NCBI GenBank assembly: GCA_013389115.1
Contig: JACADY010000008.1
Coordinates: 1-64,000, forward strand
DNA length: 64,000 bases
Direction of reading: 5' to 3'
Origin: Alphaproteobacteria bacterium
GTDB lineage: Bacteria > Pseudomonadota > Alphaproteobacteria > Micropepsales > Micropepsaceae
The notes under the pieces are model-generated. The model saw only the letters and a program-made list of their open reading frames with translations. It had not been told where the DNA came from and did no database searches. Of the stretch, positions 1 through 10,875 are shown piece after piece. Position 1 is the first letter of the stretch, and each line of letters opens with the position of its first letter. A program made the translations under genes and the position numbers.

Positions 1-1472
<1,472 letters not shown>

Positions 1473-1492
1473 CGCCAGCAGAAGCGATGGAG

Positions 1493-1522
1493 GCGGGGCC
1501 CAATGGGTCCCGCTTTCTTTTC
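1493..1522 (+). terminator. Rho-independent terminator after lon
   Basis: GCGGGGCCC at 1493-1501 pairs with GGGTCCCGC at 1505-1513 (nine pairs, one G-U) around a three-base loop, followed by a T-rich run TTTCTTTTCT. It sits 20 bases after the lon stop and before hup, so hup probably has its own promoter. Confidence 0.75.
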
Positions 1523-1547
1523 TATTCTGGCGCGGTTGCGTTAACCT

Positions 1548-1553
1548 TTGACA
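1548..1553 (+). promoter_or_regulatory. Candidate -35 element of the hup promoter
   Basis: A perfect TTGACA lies between the lon terminator and the hup start, 53 bases before the GTG. No convincing -10 hexamer is visible at 16-18 bases, which is common in GC-rich alphaproteobacteria, so this is only a candidate. Confidence 0.35.
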
Positions 1554-1606
1554 CAAATCCGATTCGGGACGGCACGAGACTGTCCCCCAAGCAGAAAGGG
1601 CTCGCA

Positions 1607-1879
1607 GTGAACAAGAACGATCTCATCGCCAAGGTTGCCGACAAGGCCGGCCTGACCAAGATGGATGCGACGAAGGCGGTCGATGCGCTGCTGGATGCTG
1701 TAACCGATGCCCTGAAGGAGGGTGACGAAGTTCGCCTGGTCGGCTTCGGAACGTTTCTCGTAAGCGAGCGCAAGGCCGGCGTCGGCCGCAATCCGGCCAC
1801 GGGCGAAGAGATCGCGATCGCGGCGGCGAAGGTTCCCAAGTTCAAGGCCGGCGCCGGCCTCAAATCCGCCGTGAATTAA
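1607..1879 (+). CDS. hupB: DNA-binding protein HU
   Basis: Small nucleoid-associated protein that dimerises and bends DNA without sequence specificity. The 90 residues match the family length. The N-terminus [15 protein letters not shown], the GFGTF core and the DNA-binding arm [10 protein letters not shown] are all present. A longer open frame runs upstream, but homology begins at the GTG at 1607, preceded by an AGAAAGGG ribosome-binding site. It follows lon after a terminator and converges on a TetR gene, with the two stop codons overlapping by four bases. The assignment is very safe; HU subtype alpha or beta is not decidable, so the symbol is nominal. Confidence 0.95.
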   Translation: MNKNDLIAKVADKAGLTKMDATKAVDALLDAVTDALKEGDEVRLVGFGTFLVSERKAGVGRNPATGEEIAIAAAKVPKFKAGAGLKSAVN

Positions 1880-2580
1880 GAGGAAGGGTCTCCATCCGCC
1901 GGGGGGCGTTTGGTCCAACCCGGCGGTGTGAGCGAAGCACGACGCAGCATTTCGCGCGCGATGTCGCGGGCATAGGTCTCATGTTCCCCGACAAGGGTCG
2001 AAAGCGAAGGGCCAAAGAGCCCGGCGCCAAGGGCCGTTATGACGCCGGTGATCACGAAGGCGCGCACCTCGTCGGGACTGCGCGTGCGGTCTTGCCTATC
2101 GCGATCGGCAGACTGGATCGCGTCAAGCGCGTCCGTGAGCGCCTTTTGCACCTCTTCCAGACTATCGGCCTCTTCGCGCAGCGCCAGCCAGCCGGCAAGC
2201 CGCGCCGCCGCCGGGTCGGCGAACACCGCAAACAGCGCATCGAGCCCTTGCGCCATCCGCATCTCATTGGTTCCGGTGCCCTGGGCGATCGCAATCGCCT
2301 TGTCGGCGACATCCCGGGCCATGCGTGCGATCAGCGCGCGCTGAACCCCCTCGATCGTCCCGAAATGATGAAGAATATTGCCGGCTGTCACCCCGGCTTC
2401 GGCGGCAATGTCCTTGAGCTTGAGCGCCCCAGGACCGCGCGCCATGAGTAAGTGCTGCGCGGCGCGAAGGACATGCGCCCGAGAGGCGTCGGCCTGGCGT
2501 CGCATCCTAACGGGGGCTTTATCCATTGCAGGCTTAGATGATGGGGAGTTTTGCGATTTTCGAGTGCGCATTATTGACAT
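1876..2580 (-). CDS. TetR/AcrR family transcriptional regulator
   Basis: One-component repressor type. The N-terminal helix-turn-helix (roughly residues 33-84) contains [20 protein letters not shown], the TetR recognition pattern. The C-terminal half is a helical ligand-binding domain with no recognisable ligand signature. The longest frame starts at 2580, but that start overlaps the probable promoter of the divergent hydrolase; an internal ATG at 2526 still leaves a full domain and may be the real start. It is divergent from the metal-dependent hydrolase at 2627, with a TGAC-N6-GTCA palindrome between them, so it plausibly controls that gene and itself. The ligand is unknown. Confidence 0.9.
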   Translation of the reverse strand: MSIMRTRKSQNSPSSKPAMDKAPVRMRRQADASRAHVLRAAQHLLMARGPGALKLKDIAAEAGVTAGNILHHFGTIEGVQRALIARMARDVADKAIAIAQGTGTNEMRMAQGLDALFAVFADPAAARLAGWLALREEADSLEEVQKALTDALDAIQSADRDRQDRTRSPDEVRAFVITGVITALGAGLFGPSLSTLVGEHETYARDIAREMLRRASLTPPGWTKRPPADGDPSS

Positions 2581-2601
2581 TTAAGTCAGTAGCATTAGGT
2601 T
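2574..2601 (+). promoter_or_regulatory. Candidate promoter and operator between TetR gene and hydrolase
   Basis: A perfect -35 TTGACA (2574-2579) is followed after 16 bases by TAGGTT (2596-2601), 25 bases before the hydrolase ATG. The same bases contain the inverted repeat TGACATTTAAGTCA (2575-2588, four-base arms), which would place a TetR operator over the -35 region. Both readings are inferred from sequence. Confidence 0.4.
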
Positions 2602-2626
2602 AGATGGAAACCAAGGGAGTAGAAGG

Positions 2627-3490
2627 ATGAGCGACGCTGCCACCGCCGAAAGCTGCACGCCGTCAGACTTGCGCATAGAGCCCCGCAATCTCACTTTCGT
2701 CCGTACTATGCCTGATGAGCGCTTCTGGGCGAAAGGCGACCCTGTCGAAACGCATTATTTTAACGCCATGTCGCTGACCTTCCCTGAAGGTGAGCGCTTT
2801 TTTATCGATGCGGTGAAGCACTTCCGCAATCTGGCCACGGGCAAGCTGGCCGAGGACGTGAAGAACTTCATCATCCAGGAATCGCTGCACACGCGCGAGC
2901 ACCTGGCCTTTAACAAGTTCCTTGATCCTGAGCATTACCCCATTGCCGAGATTGAAGCGTTCATCGCAAAGCGCATTGGCATCGGCCGCTCCCGCCCCCC
3001 TGTCGCGCATCTGGCAATCACCGCCGCTCTTGAGCACTTCACTGCCATCTTCGCTGAAGACGCCCTGAAACACGCGGACGATTTTGGCACCCGCTCCGGC
3101 CCAGTGCGTGACCTGTGGATGTGGCATGCACTGGAAGAAAGCGAACACAAGGCGGTCGCCTTCGATGTGCTGATGCGGGCGATCGCGGGCTGGCCCGCAT
3201 GGCGGCGCTATGTGCTGCGCGTCCACGTCATGCTGGTGACGACCATCCTCTTCAACATGAACGTCGGGCACATTGCCTTGCGCCTTCTTGACGCCGACGG
3301 CATCAAGGGCTGGCGCGCGCGCTGGAAACTGCTCGGCTTCATGGTGAGCTCGCGCAGCCCCTACCGCCGCACGATCGGCGCTTATCTGAGCTGGTATCTT
3401 CCAGGCTATCATCCCTGGTGGCATGACACCCGGCCGCTGATGACGAAATGGCGTGAGCGCTTTGGCGGCGGTGAGGCCCAAGCGGCCTAA
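2627..3490 (+). CDS. Predicted metal-dependent hydrolase (PF10118 / COG3687 type)
   Basis: A 287-residue soluble protein of the family annotated as predicted metal-dependent hydrolase; the substrate is not known. Acidic and histidine motifs typical of a ferritin-like two-metal site are visible: E85-x2-H88-x3-H92 in QESLHTREH, E136-H137, and E170/E173-H174 in ALEESEHK. The ATG at 2627 has a purine-rich ribosome-binding site. It is divergent from the TetR gene, and its stop overlaps that of the convergent sulfatase by four bases. Control by the neighbouring TetR protein is likely from position. The family is confident; the catalytic function is not established. Confidence 0.85.
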   Translation: MSDAATAESCTPSDLRIEPRNLTFVRTMPDERFWAKGDPVETHYFNAMSLTFPEGERFFIDAVKHFRNLATGKLAEDVKNFIIQESLHTREHLAFNKFLDPEHYPIAEIEAFIAKRIGIGRSRPPVAHLAITAALEHFTAIFAEDALKHADDFGTRSGPVRDLWMWHALEESEHKAVAFDVLMRAIAGWPAWRRYVLRVHVMLVTTILFNMNVGHIALRLLDADGIKGWRARWKLLGFMVSSRSPYRRTIGAYLSWYLPGYHPWWHDTRPLMTKWRERFGGGEAQAA

Positions 3491-5007
3491 TCCTCCGTGC
3501 GGGCGCGAATACCCTCATCCGTCGCCTTCATATGGGTGAGCGTGCGATCATCCGTGCGCATGCGCCAGGAAAGAAGCGCCTGCGTCTCGCGCAGCAGCAG
3601 CGCTTGAGAGTCAGGATGCCTGGACAGGTCCTCCATCTCAACAGGATCGCGCGTTAGGTCAAAGAGGAGCGGGCGCAGTCCGGCGAAATGGACGAGCTTG
3701 TGCGTCGCGCTGCGCCGTACCGACAAATTGCAAGCCTCGAAGGAAAGCCCGAGCATGTGCTCGGCGCTGTCATCCGTCACATCGCGCCAATCGAATTCGA
3801 AATGGGCGGCGTCCCGCCAATGGGCGGGCGCTGCGCCAGTCTCGATGAGCGGCTGCAACGCACGGCCATCGCAGGCGGCCGGAACCGTCAAGCCCAGATG
3901 GGCAAGCAAGGTCGGCATGACATCGACATGCTCGCTGAAGACCGTGACACGCGCGCCTCTGCAAGAGGCAGGCTCGGGGCTCTTGATGATCAGCGGCACG
4001 TGATAGGCCTGATCAAAATAGCCGCTTTTACCGAGCAGCCAGTGATCGCCCATCATCTCCCCGTGATCGCTCGTAAAGACGATGAGCGTGTCCTCGAACA
4101 GCCCTTGCTGCCGCAAGAAGGCAAAGAGCCGGCCCAGATGGTGATCGACCTCGGCCATGAGGCTGAAATAGATGGCCTTCTGCCGGCGCAGTTTGCGCTC
4201 GTTTGACGAGGCGCGCTGAATGGGATTGCTCAGCAGCCAGGCAAGGAAGGGATGTTGGTCGCCCTCTTCATCAAGGCTTGCCCGGCGCACAGGCGCAGGC
4301 ACGTGCGCCGGATCGATGAACCGGTTCCAGGGTTCAGAGGCGATGAAGGGCGGATGCGGCCGCAGCAGCGAGAGGTGGAGAACGAAATCCTCCCCCTTGC
4401 GTTCACTGATGAAATCGATCGCCCTGTCGACGCACCAGGCCGTGTCGTTGTCCTCTGCCGCGATCGCGAAGGGCTTCGGATGCGGATTGCCGTCCTCGTA
4501 ATCAGGGCCGCCCTCGCGCATCCAGACGAGCAGGCGCAGATCATCGGGAAGCTGATAGCCGCGTGACTTCAGCGCTGTTGCCCAGTCGCCCGGATTCTCC
4601 ATGCCCATTTGCGCGAAAGGCGACAGCCCGGGAAGCAAGCCCTCATAGGTACGAAGCCGCGGATCCAAAGGGTCAAGCCCGCGCGGATCGGGCGTCTGGT
4701 CCGTGTAGCCGACCAGGGCGGGCTCAAGCCCCGCCTTGCGCATCTCGAGTGCCCAGTTGGTGTGCCGCGCATCGAGCGGTGTTCCGTTCACGGTGACGCG
4801 ATGATTGTGCAGATAAAGCCCCGTATGCAGCGTCGCGCGTGAGGGCGAGCAGGGCGAGGTATTGGCAAAATGCTGAGCAAACAGCACGCCTTCGCCCGCC
4901 AGCGCATCGAGCGTCGGCGTGCGCACGCAGCGATGCCCAAGCGCGGAGAGGCAATCTCCGCGCCATTGGTCGGCGGTGATAAAGAGGATGTTGCGGCGCC
5001 TAGCCAT
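3487..5007 (-). CDS. Sulfatase family hydrolase
   Basis: A 506-residue alkaline-phosphatase-fold sulfatase or phosphonate monoester hydrolase relative. C53-S-P-S-R57 fits the C-x-P-x-R signature, in which the Cys is oxidised to formylglycine, the catalytic nucleophile. Metal-site residues appear in FITADQWRGD near the N-terminus and in TSDHGEMMGDH around residue 315. There is no signal peptide, so it should be cytoplasmic, as for choline-sulfatase-like enzymes. No sulfatase-maturing enzyme is seen in the window, so activation would depend on genes elsewhere. The substrate cannot be read from sequence. It ends against the hydrolase gene and begins 30 bases after the chorismate mutase stop. Confidence 0.88.
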   Translation of the reverse strand: MARRRNILFITADQWRGDCLSALGHRCVRTPTLDALAGEGVLFAQHFANTSPCSPSRATLHTGLYLHNHRVTVNGTPLDARHTNWALEMRKAGLEPALVGYTDQTPDPRGLDPLDPRLRTYEGLLPGLSPFAQMGMENPGDWATALKSRGYQLPDDLRLLVWMREGGPDYEDGNPHPKPFAIAAEDNDTAWCVDRAIDFISERKGEDFVLHLSLLRPHPPFIASEPWNRFIDPAHVPAPVRRASLDEEGDQHPFLAWLLSNPIQRASSNERKLRRQKAIYFSLMAEVDHHLGRLFAFLRQQGLFEDTLIVFTSDHGEMMGDHWLLGKSGYFDQAYHVPLIIKSPEPASCRGARVTVFSEHVDVMPTLLAHLGLTVPAACDGRALQPLIETGAAPAHWRDAAHFEFDWRDVTDDSAEHMLGLSFEACNLSVRRSATHKLVHFAGLRPLLFDLTRDPVEMEDLSRHPDSQALLLRETQALLSWRMRTDDRTLTHMKATDEGIRARTED

Positions 5008-5037
5008 CAGGGCACCCCGCCCGTCGCCGCGCGCCGC

Positions 5038-5388
5038 TCATCGGCTTGAGGTGGCAATGGGTTCGCTTGTCAGCATGCGCGCATCAAACACATCGAATTC
5101 ATGCGCGATGCACCCTTCCATGAGCGCGCGCCAGACGGGCTCGGCGATCGAATAGGGAAACCCTTCGCTGGCGCAGGACGAAGCGACCTTGGACAAGACG
5201 TCGCTGATCCGCGCCTCGTCCCGCACTGCGGTACGCTGTTGCTTGATATGGCCGGCCCGCTCGATATAGGTCAGCCGCTCGGCGAGGAGTCTGACGAGCT
5301 GACGGTCCACCCGGTCGATCTCCCGCCTGATGTCGCCCATGGTGTGACAATTCTTCGCTGCAACTGCACCCGTGATGCCGTCCGCCAT
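5038..5388 (-). CDS. Chorismate mutase, AroQ type
   Basis: A monofunctional all-helical chorismate mutase (116 residues) that converts chorismate to prephenate for Phe/Tyr synthesis. The domain begins at IRREIDRVDRQLVRLL and contains the active-site Arg/Lys pattern (ERAGHIKQ, then VRDEAR). Where the E. coli enzyme has Glu52 after Arg51 this protein has Ile, a change that may occur in other stand-alone mutases. A longer frame starts at 5583, but the ATG at 5388 has an AAAGGA ribosome-binding site and fits the family length. It lies just upstream of the sulfatase on the same strand; that pairing has no obvious metabolic logic and may only reflect position. Confidence 0.88.
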   Translation of the reverse strand: MADGITGAVAAKNCHTMGDIRREIDRVDRQLVRLLAERLTYIERAGHIKQQRTAVRDEARISDVLSKVASSCASEGFPYSIAEPVWRALMEGCIAHEFDVFDARMLTSEPIATSSR

Positions 5389-5607
5389 CGCGTGAAGGTT
5401 CCTTTCATTGGGCGCCGGGCCTGTGGGAAAACCGCCACGCGACGACACGGCGCAAATCTCGATGAGCCAGAGCACGGGGCCAATTGATCGAGGGCAATAT
5501 GCTCCAGCCGGATTAAGCGTTATGTCGGCCAGGATGGCCAGTCCGGCAAGCGCTTTGGGGCTGACGCATTGCCGCGCTTGCATCGGCGATCGAGTTTCAC
5601 ATATAAG

Positions 5608-7019
<1,412 letters not shown>

Positions 7020-7155
7020 CAGTCGAGAATGCTGCACTGCGGCGGGTTTGCTGTGCTTAGGCGCTGAACGATCACAATAATTCAAGTTAACGCCTGCTTT
7101 ACAGCCAGTATGCATGAGTTGATGGTCGAAAGACTATCAGAGCTCGCAAAGCACC

Positions 7156-7710
7156 GTGGCCCACTATCTCTTCGATCGAATGTCCTGCCTGATTGTGGAC
7201 GATTCCAACTTCATGCGTTCGCTCATCATCGGCGCGCTGGGGGCCCTGGGCGTCTATCAGGTGAAAGTCGCCGAGCATGGCGGTGACGCCATCGATCTGC
7301 TGCGCCTGATGAAGGTGGATCCGCTGCGTGCCGGGATCATGTCGGTGGATATGATCATTTCCAACTGGCAGATGTCGCCGGTCGACGGGATGATGCTCCT
7401 GCGCTGGATCAGAAGGGGAGCAGACAGCCCCAATCGCTTCATTCCCTTCATCATGATCACCGCCTACTCGGAAACCGAACGTGTCCGCGAATCGCGGGAT
7501 CTGGGTGTCACCGAGTTCCTGACAAAGCCGTTTTCGGTGAATACGCTGGCGCAAAAGATCGCTCAGACGATCGAACGGCCGCGTCAGTTCGTTCACACAC
7601 AGGATTATTTCGGGCCGGACAGGCGACGAAACGTGAAATCCTTTGACCACGGCGAAAGGCGGCTTCTGAAGGAGACGAGCCCCGGCGTCGAAGTCGTGTA
7701 CGATGACTAA
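7156..7710 (+). CDS. Receiver-domain protein lacking the phospho-acceptor Asp
   Basis: A single-domain CheY-like response regulator of 184 residues with a short extension ending in FGPDRRR and a basic/acidic tail. The acidic pair D15-D16 (LIVDD), the Thr of MITAYS (about 102) and Lys124 of TKPF are present. The phosphorylated Asp, expected in an ISDW-type motif, is Asn70 (codon AAC in IISNWQ), so normal phosphorylation should be lost. The GTG at 7156 is the upstream start; an ATG at 7180 is possible, and neither has a strong ribosome-binding site. It overlaps the next gene, an Hpt-like protein, by eight bases. Confidence 0.85.
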   Translation: MAHYLFDRMSCLIVDDSNFMRSLIIGALGALGVYQVKVAEHGGDAIDLLRLMKVDPLRAGIMSVDMIISNWQMSPVDGMMLLRWIRRGADSPNRFIPFIMITAYSETERVRESRDLGVTEFLTKPFSVNTLAQKIAQTIERPRQFVHTQDYFGPDRRRNVKSFDHGERRLLKETSPGVEVVYDD

Positions 7711-8209
7711 GGTCCCGACCAAGGTCCGGTTCTATCGCCTGCGCAACCGCCTACGCGACAAGCTGGGCGGCGGCGCCCCGGGAACCATCACGATCGCCCC
7801 CGACGCACTCGCCGCGGCCCAGGCGGCGATCGACAAGATGGCCGAGGACTATCCCGACTGGGTCCAATCGCATCTCGACCAGCTTCGCGTCCTGCACGCG
7901 CGCTGTGTCGACACGCGTGAGCAGCGCTCGCGGTTTTATGCCGAGATCAGGGACATCGCGCACAACATGAAGGGCCAGGGCGGCACTTTTGGCTATCCTT
8001 TGATCTCGATGTGCGCCACCTCGCTTTACGATTTCACAAGTCCGCGCGCGGGCAAGACCGACAACCACATCGAGATCATCAAGGCGCATATCGATTCGAT
8101 GACCGCGATCATCAAGGGTCGCATCAAGGGCAACGGTGGCGAAATCGGCAGTGAGTTGATGCAAAACCTCAACCGGGCGATCGCCAAGTATGAGGTATCG
8201 GACCCTTAA
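7703..8209 (+). CDS. Hpt (histidine phosphotransfer) domain protein
   Basis: A 168-residue helical protein whose centre carries AHNMKGQGGTFG, the Hpt signature with His87 as probable phosphate carrier. In phosphorelays such proteins pass phosphate between receiver domains. A basic N-terminal segment of about 25 residues precedes the domain. It overlaps the receiver gene by eight bases, so the two are likely co-translated; as that receiver has Asn in place of Asp, the physiological phosphate donor or acceptor is probably another protein. No kinase gene is present nearby. Confidence 0.82.
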   Translation: MTKVPTKVRFYRLRNRLRDKLGGGAPGTITIAPDALAAAQAAIDKMAEDYPDWVQSHLDQLRVLHARCVDTREQRSRFYAEIRDIAHNMKGQGGTFGYPLISMCATSLYDFTSPRAGKTDNHIEIIKAHIDSMTAIIKGRIKGNGGEIGSELMQNLNRAIAKYEVSDP

Positions 8210-8258
8210 GTCCGCCCCATCCTTCAAGGGCCGCGAAGAGTGAGGAACACCCCCCGCC

Positions 8259-8310
8259 TGTCATGGCCCCGCATCCCCGTGAAAGCAAATGACCGGGCCA
8301 TCCATGCTTC
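8259..8310. repeat. Dispersed palindromic repeat, copy 1
   Basis: TGTCATGGCCC on the left and ACCGGGCCATCCA on the right form a dyad (ATGGCCC against GGGCCAT) around a spacer. The same left and right ends recur at 31513-31545. The form resembles the GTCATGGCC...GGCCATCCA intergenic repeats widespread in alphaproteobacterial genomes. Confidence 0.6.
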
Positions 8311-8346
8311 GCGAGAAGTCCCCACCCCGACGTGCACCTGCGTCCG

Positions 8347-8436
8347 ACCTCCCCATTGGGGAGGTGGTTGCCATGAAAAACCCCTCCCCCTTCGTGGGGT
8401 GGGGTAGGGGTGGGGGAACTCCCTGTGGGGGAGTTT
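8347..8436. repeat. Cluster of G/C-rich palindromes (REP-like)
   Basis: Two perfect hairpins, ACCTCCCC/GGGGAGGT (8347-8365) and AACTCCC/GGGAGTT (8418-8436), flank a run of alternating CCCC and GGGG blocks. It is not a terminator, as it has no T-run. It resembles mosaic intergenic repeats of the order Hyphomicrobiales. Confidence 0.5.
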
Positions 8437-8507
8437 CTCGTCCGAAAGGGTTGGTTGCGCTCGCCGCTTTTGACCCTATGCTTTCATCCAAAAGAGGGAG
8501 CAAGCGC

Positions 8508-9128
8508 ATGGGTTTCTATGAACGGCACATCCTGCCGCCGTTGCTGAACATGGCGATGAGCGCGAAACCCATCACCTATCAGCGCCGCAAAGTCGTGCCG
8601 CAGGCTTCCGGCCGGGTGCTCGAGATTGGCATGGGCGCCGGGCACAACATCCCCTTCTATGATCGCGCCAAGGTGAGTGAGCTGATTGGCCTTGAGCCCT
8701 CGCCCGGCTTGCGCAGCCGTGCGCAGCGCACCGCGCACGAGGCCGGCATGAAAGTTGATTTCATCGGCCTGAAGGCGGAGGAGATCCCGCTTGCGGATGA
8801 ATCGGTCGACACCGTTCTTGTCACCTACACGCTTTGTACGATACCCGATGTGCCGCGTGCGCTTGCCGGAATGAAACGTGTCTTGAAGCCCGGCGGCTGT
8901 CTCATTTTTTGCGAGCATGGCGAGGCGCCGGATCCCGGCGTGAAGCGCTGGCAGGGCCGCATCAACCCAATTTGGAAGCGCATCGCCGGCGGCTGCAATC
9001 TGCACCGCCCCATTCCCAGCCTGCTGCGCGAGGGCGGGTTTGCCATCGATAAGATGGAGACGATGTATCTGCCATCGACGCCGCGATTTGCCGGTTACAA
9101 CTATTGGGGTTCGGCGAGAAAGGCGTGA
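8508..9128 (+). CDS. Class I SAM-dependent methyltransferase
   Basis: A 206-residue methyltransferase of the UbiE/COG2226 kind. Motif I VLEIGMGAGHNIPFY binds S-adenosylmethionine; LGLEPS-type and DTVLVTYTLCTIPD segments supply motifs II and IV. The C-terminal part (FCEHGEAPDPGVKRWQ, then GCNLHRPI) is typical of small phospholipid or unknown-substrate methyltransferases. An open frame extends to 8289 through the repeat region, but the ATG at 8508 with AGAGGGAG upstream is clearly the start. The substrate is not determinable. It converges on trkH. Confidence 0.88.
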   Translation: MGFYERHILPPLLNMAMSAKPITYQRRKVVPQASGRVLEIGMGAGHNIPFYDRAKVSELIGLEPSPGLRSRAQRTAHEAGMKVDFIGLKAEEIPLADESVDTVLVTYTLCTIPDVPRALAGMKRVLKPGGCLIFCEHGEAPDPGVKRWQGRINPIWKRIAGGCNLHRPIPSLLREGGFAIDKMETMYLPSTPRFAGYNYWGSARKA

Positions 9129-9134
9129 GTTTGT

Positions 9135-10580
9135 TCAGTTGCGCCAGAACGAGGGCAGCAGCAGGACATAGACGGTCATGAGCTCAAGCCGCCCGAGCAG
9201 CATGCCAAGCGAGAGCAGCCAGACTTGAGCATCGTTAAGGGCAATGAAATTCCCCGCCGGCCCAATGGTGGCGCCAAGGCCGAGGCCGACATTGCCAACC
9301 GCGGTCGCCGCGCCGGATATGGCGGTCGTGAACTCAGCGCCAAGCGCGGCAAGGCCAAGCGAGATGGCTGCGACGCTGAGCAGATAGACCGTCGTGAACA
9401 TAAGAATGGAGCCGATGACCTCCTCGCTCAGTCGCGTGCCCTGATACTGGCGCGGCACCACCGCGTGAGGATGGATCATGCGACGCATCTGCGCGATGAA
9501 CGCGATCCAGATCACCTGAAAGCGGAACACCTTGATCCCGCCCGCGGTGGAGCCTGAGCAGGCTCCCGTGAAGGTGAAGAGGAAGACGAGCAGGATTGGA
9601 AACGCGCCCCAAAGCGTGTAGTCGCCGAGCGCAAATCCCGTCGTTGTGAGAATGGACGTGAGATTGAATGCGCTGATGCGCAGCGCGTCGATGAAGCTCT
9701 CGCTGGAGTGCGCGCTGATCCAGATTGCCGTCGCAAGGCTCGCGACGAACAGGATGCTGAAATAGAGCTGGACCTGGGGATCAAGCAAGAGCGCAAAGGG
9801 ACGACGTTGGAACATCTGCACGAAAAGCAGGAACGGGCAACCGCCAAGGAACATGAACAATGTGGCGATCCAGTGGATCGAATGGGCCTCGAACTTCGCA
9901 AACGAAAGATCGGAGGTTGAGAACCCTCCTGTCGCAAGTGTCGCCATGGCATGACAGACGGCGTCAAAGCCGTTCATGCCGGCGAGGCTGTAGCTGATGG
10001 CGCAGGCGGCGGTAAGAATGAGATAGACCTGAACGATGGCGCCTGCGACCTGCCCGGGCCGGGGGAGCACCTTTTCCGACTTGTCGGAAGACTCCGACTT
10101 GAAAAGCTGCATGCCGCCGATGCGCAGGAAGGGCAGGATCGCGATCGCCATGACGACGATGCCGACACCGCCCATCCAATTGAGCAACGCGCGCCATAGC
10201 AGCACGGACTTTGGCATGGCATCCAGCCCGACAAAGATCGTTGAACCTGTCGTCGTCAGTCCGGACATGGTCTCAAAGAACGCATCGGCATAGCTGACAT
10301 CCGCCGACAGCAGGAACGGCAGGGCCCCAAAGGTGCAGGCACCCACCCACGCCATCGTCGTCAGCAAGAACGCCTCGCGCGGCGAGAACTCGATTTGCGA
10401 CTGGCGATTGGCGATGATGAAGGCGCCGCCCGCGAACAGCGTGACGAAAGAGGCGGAAAGGAACGGCGAGACCTGCGCCTCGCGCATGAAGGCGGCAAAG
10501 GCGGCGGTGAGCAGCATCGCTGCGCCGAGCGCCAACAGGATAAAGCCAAGAACGAAGAGGGAGGGGCTGAACTTAACCAT
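9135..10580 (-). CDS. trkH: Potassium uptake protein TrkH
   Basis: Inner-membrane K+ translocating subunit of the Trk system; 481 residues equals the family norm. About ten hydrophobic segments and four pore-loop filters are visible: TTTGST, ATGGFST, TTTGFAL and VGNVGLG, the last with a variant third residue as often seen in TrkH. The ACSGSTAGGIK motif after the third filter is also diagnostic. Trk normally needs the cytoplasmic regulator TrkA, which is not in this window. It is a monocistronic leftward gene facing the methyltransferase. Confidence 0.95.
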   Translation of the reverse strand: MVKFSPSLFVLGFILLALGAAMLLTAAFAAFMREAQVSPFLSASFVTLFAGGAFIIANRQSQIEFSPREAFLLTTMAWVGACTFGALPFLLSADVSYADAFFETMSGLTTTGSTIFVGLDAMPKSVLLWRALLNWMGGVGIVVMAIAILPFLRIGGMQLFKSESSDKSEKVLPRPGQVAGAIVQVYLILTAACAISYSLAGMNGFDAVCHAMATLATGGFSTSDLSFAKFEAHSIHWIATLFMFLGGCPFLLFVQMFQRRPFALLLDPQVQLYFSILFVASLATAIWISAHSSESFIDALRISAFNLTSILTTTGFALGDYTLWGAFPILLVFLFTFTGACSGSTAGGIKVFRFQVIWIAFIAQMRRMIHPHAVVPRQYQGTRLSEEVIGSILMFTTVYLLSVAAISLGLAALGAEFTTAISGAATAVGNVGLGLGATIGPAGNFIALNDAQVWLLSLGMLLGRLELMTVYVLLLPSFWRN

Positions 10581-10875
10581 GAAGGGGCAGGAAGGCGGGT
10601 CCGAAGGTCATAGATACGGCAATGGGCCTTGCAGGGCGAGCGGCCATTTGGTGGAGAATCCCTGTAACGAATGAACTGACTAACGCGATTTGCCTGGAAA
10701 GCGCAAAATCCCCTGTCAAGGATGAAACCGTTTGTCATCGGCCTCTGGCAAAGTTGACCGAGGGTGGGCCCGCCGGACAGGGGCGCCGGACAAAGGCGGA
10801 AACTGAATTCTGGCGCGTTTGAGCCTAAGGACTATTTGTAAGGTGTAACAGTGCCGCGTCGGGGGGAAGAGTGTT
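10581..10875. other. Intergenic region between divergent genes
   Basis: About 295 bases separating trkH from the next rightward gene. It should hold both promoters. A short direct repeat GCCGGACA occurs twice near 10770-10793. I see no coding sequence, terminator or clear promoter hexamers. Confidence 0.4.

Larger units (their letters stand above)
8210..8507. other. Intergenic region holding palindromic repeats
   Basis: Nearly 300 bases between the Hpt gene and the methyltransferase. No coding signal was seen apart from an unlikely upstream extension of the methyltransferase frame. The stretch holds one copy of a dispersed dyad (8259-8310) and a cluster of G/C-rich palindromes (8347-8436). 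Confidence 0.6.

Noticed and set aside
8347-8436. CRISPR-like repeat block
   Set aside because: The units differ in sequence and there are no regularly spaced identical repeats or cas genes; it is a palindrome cluster.
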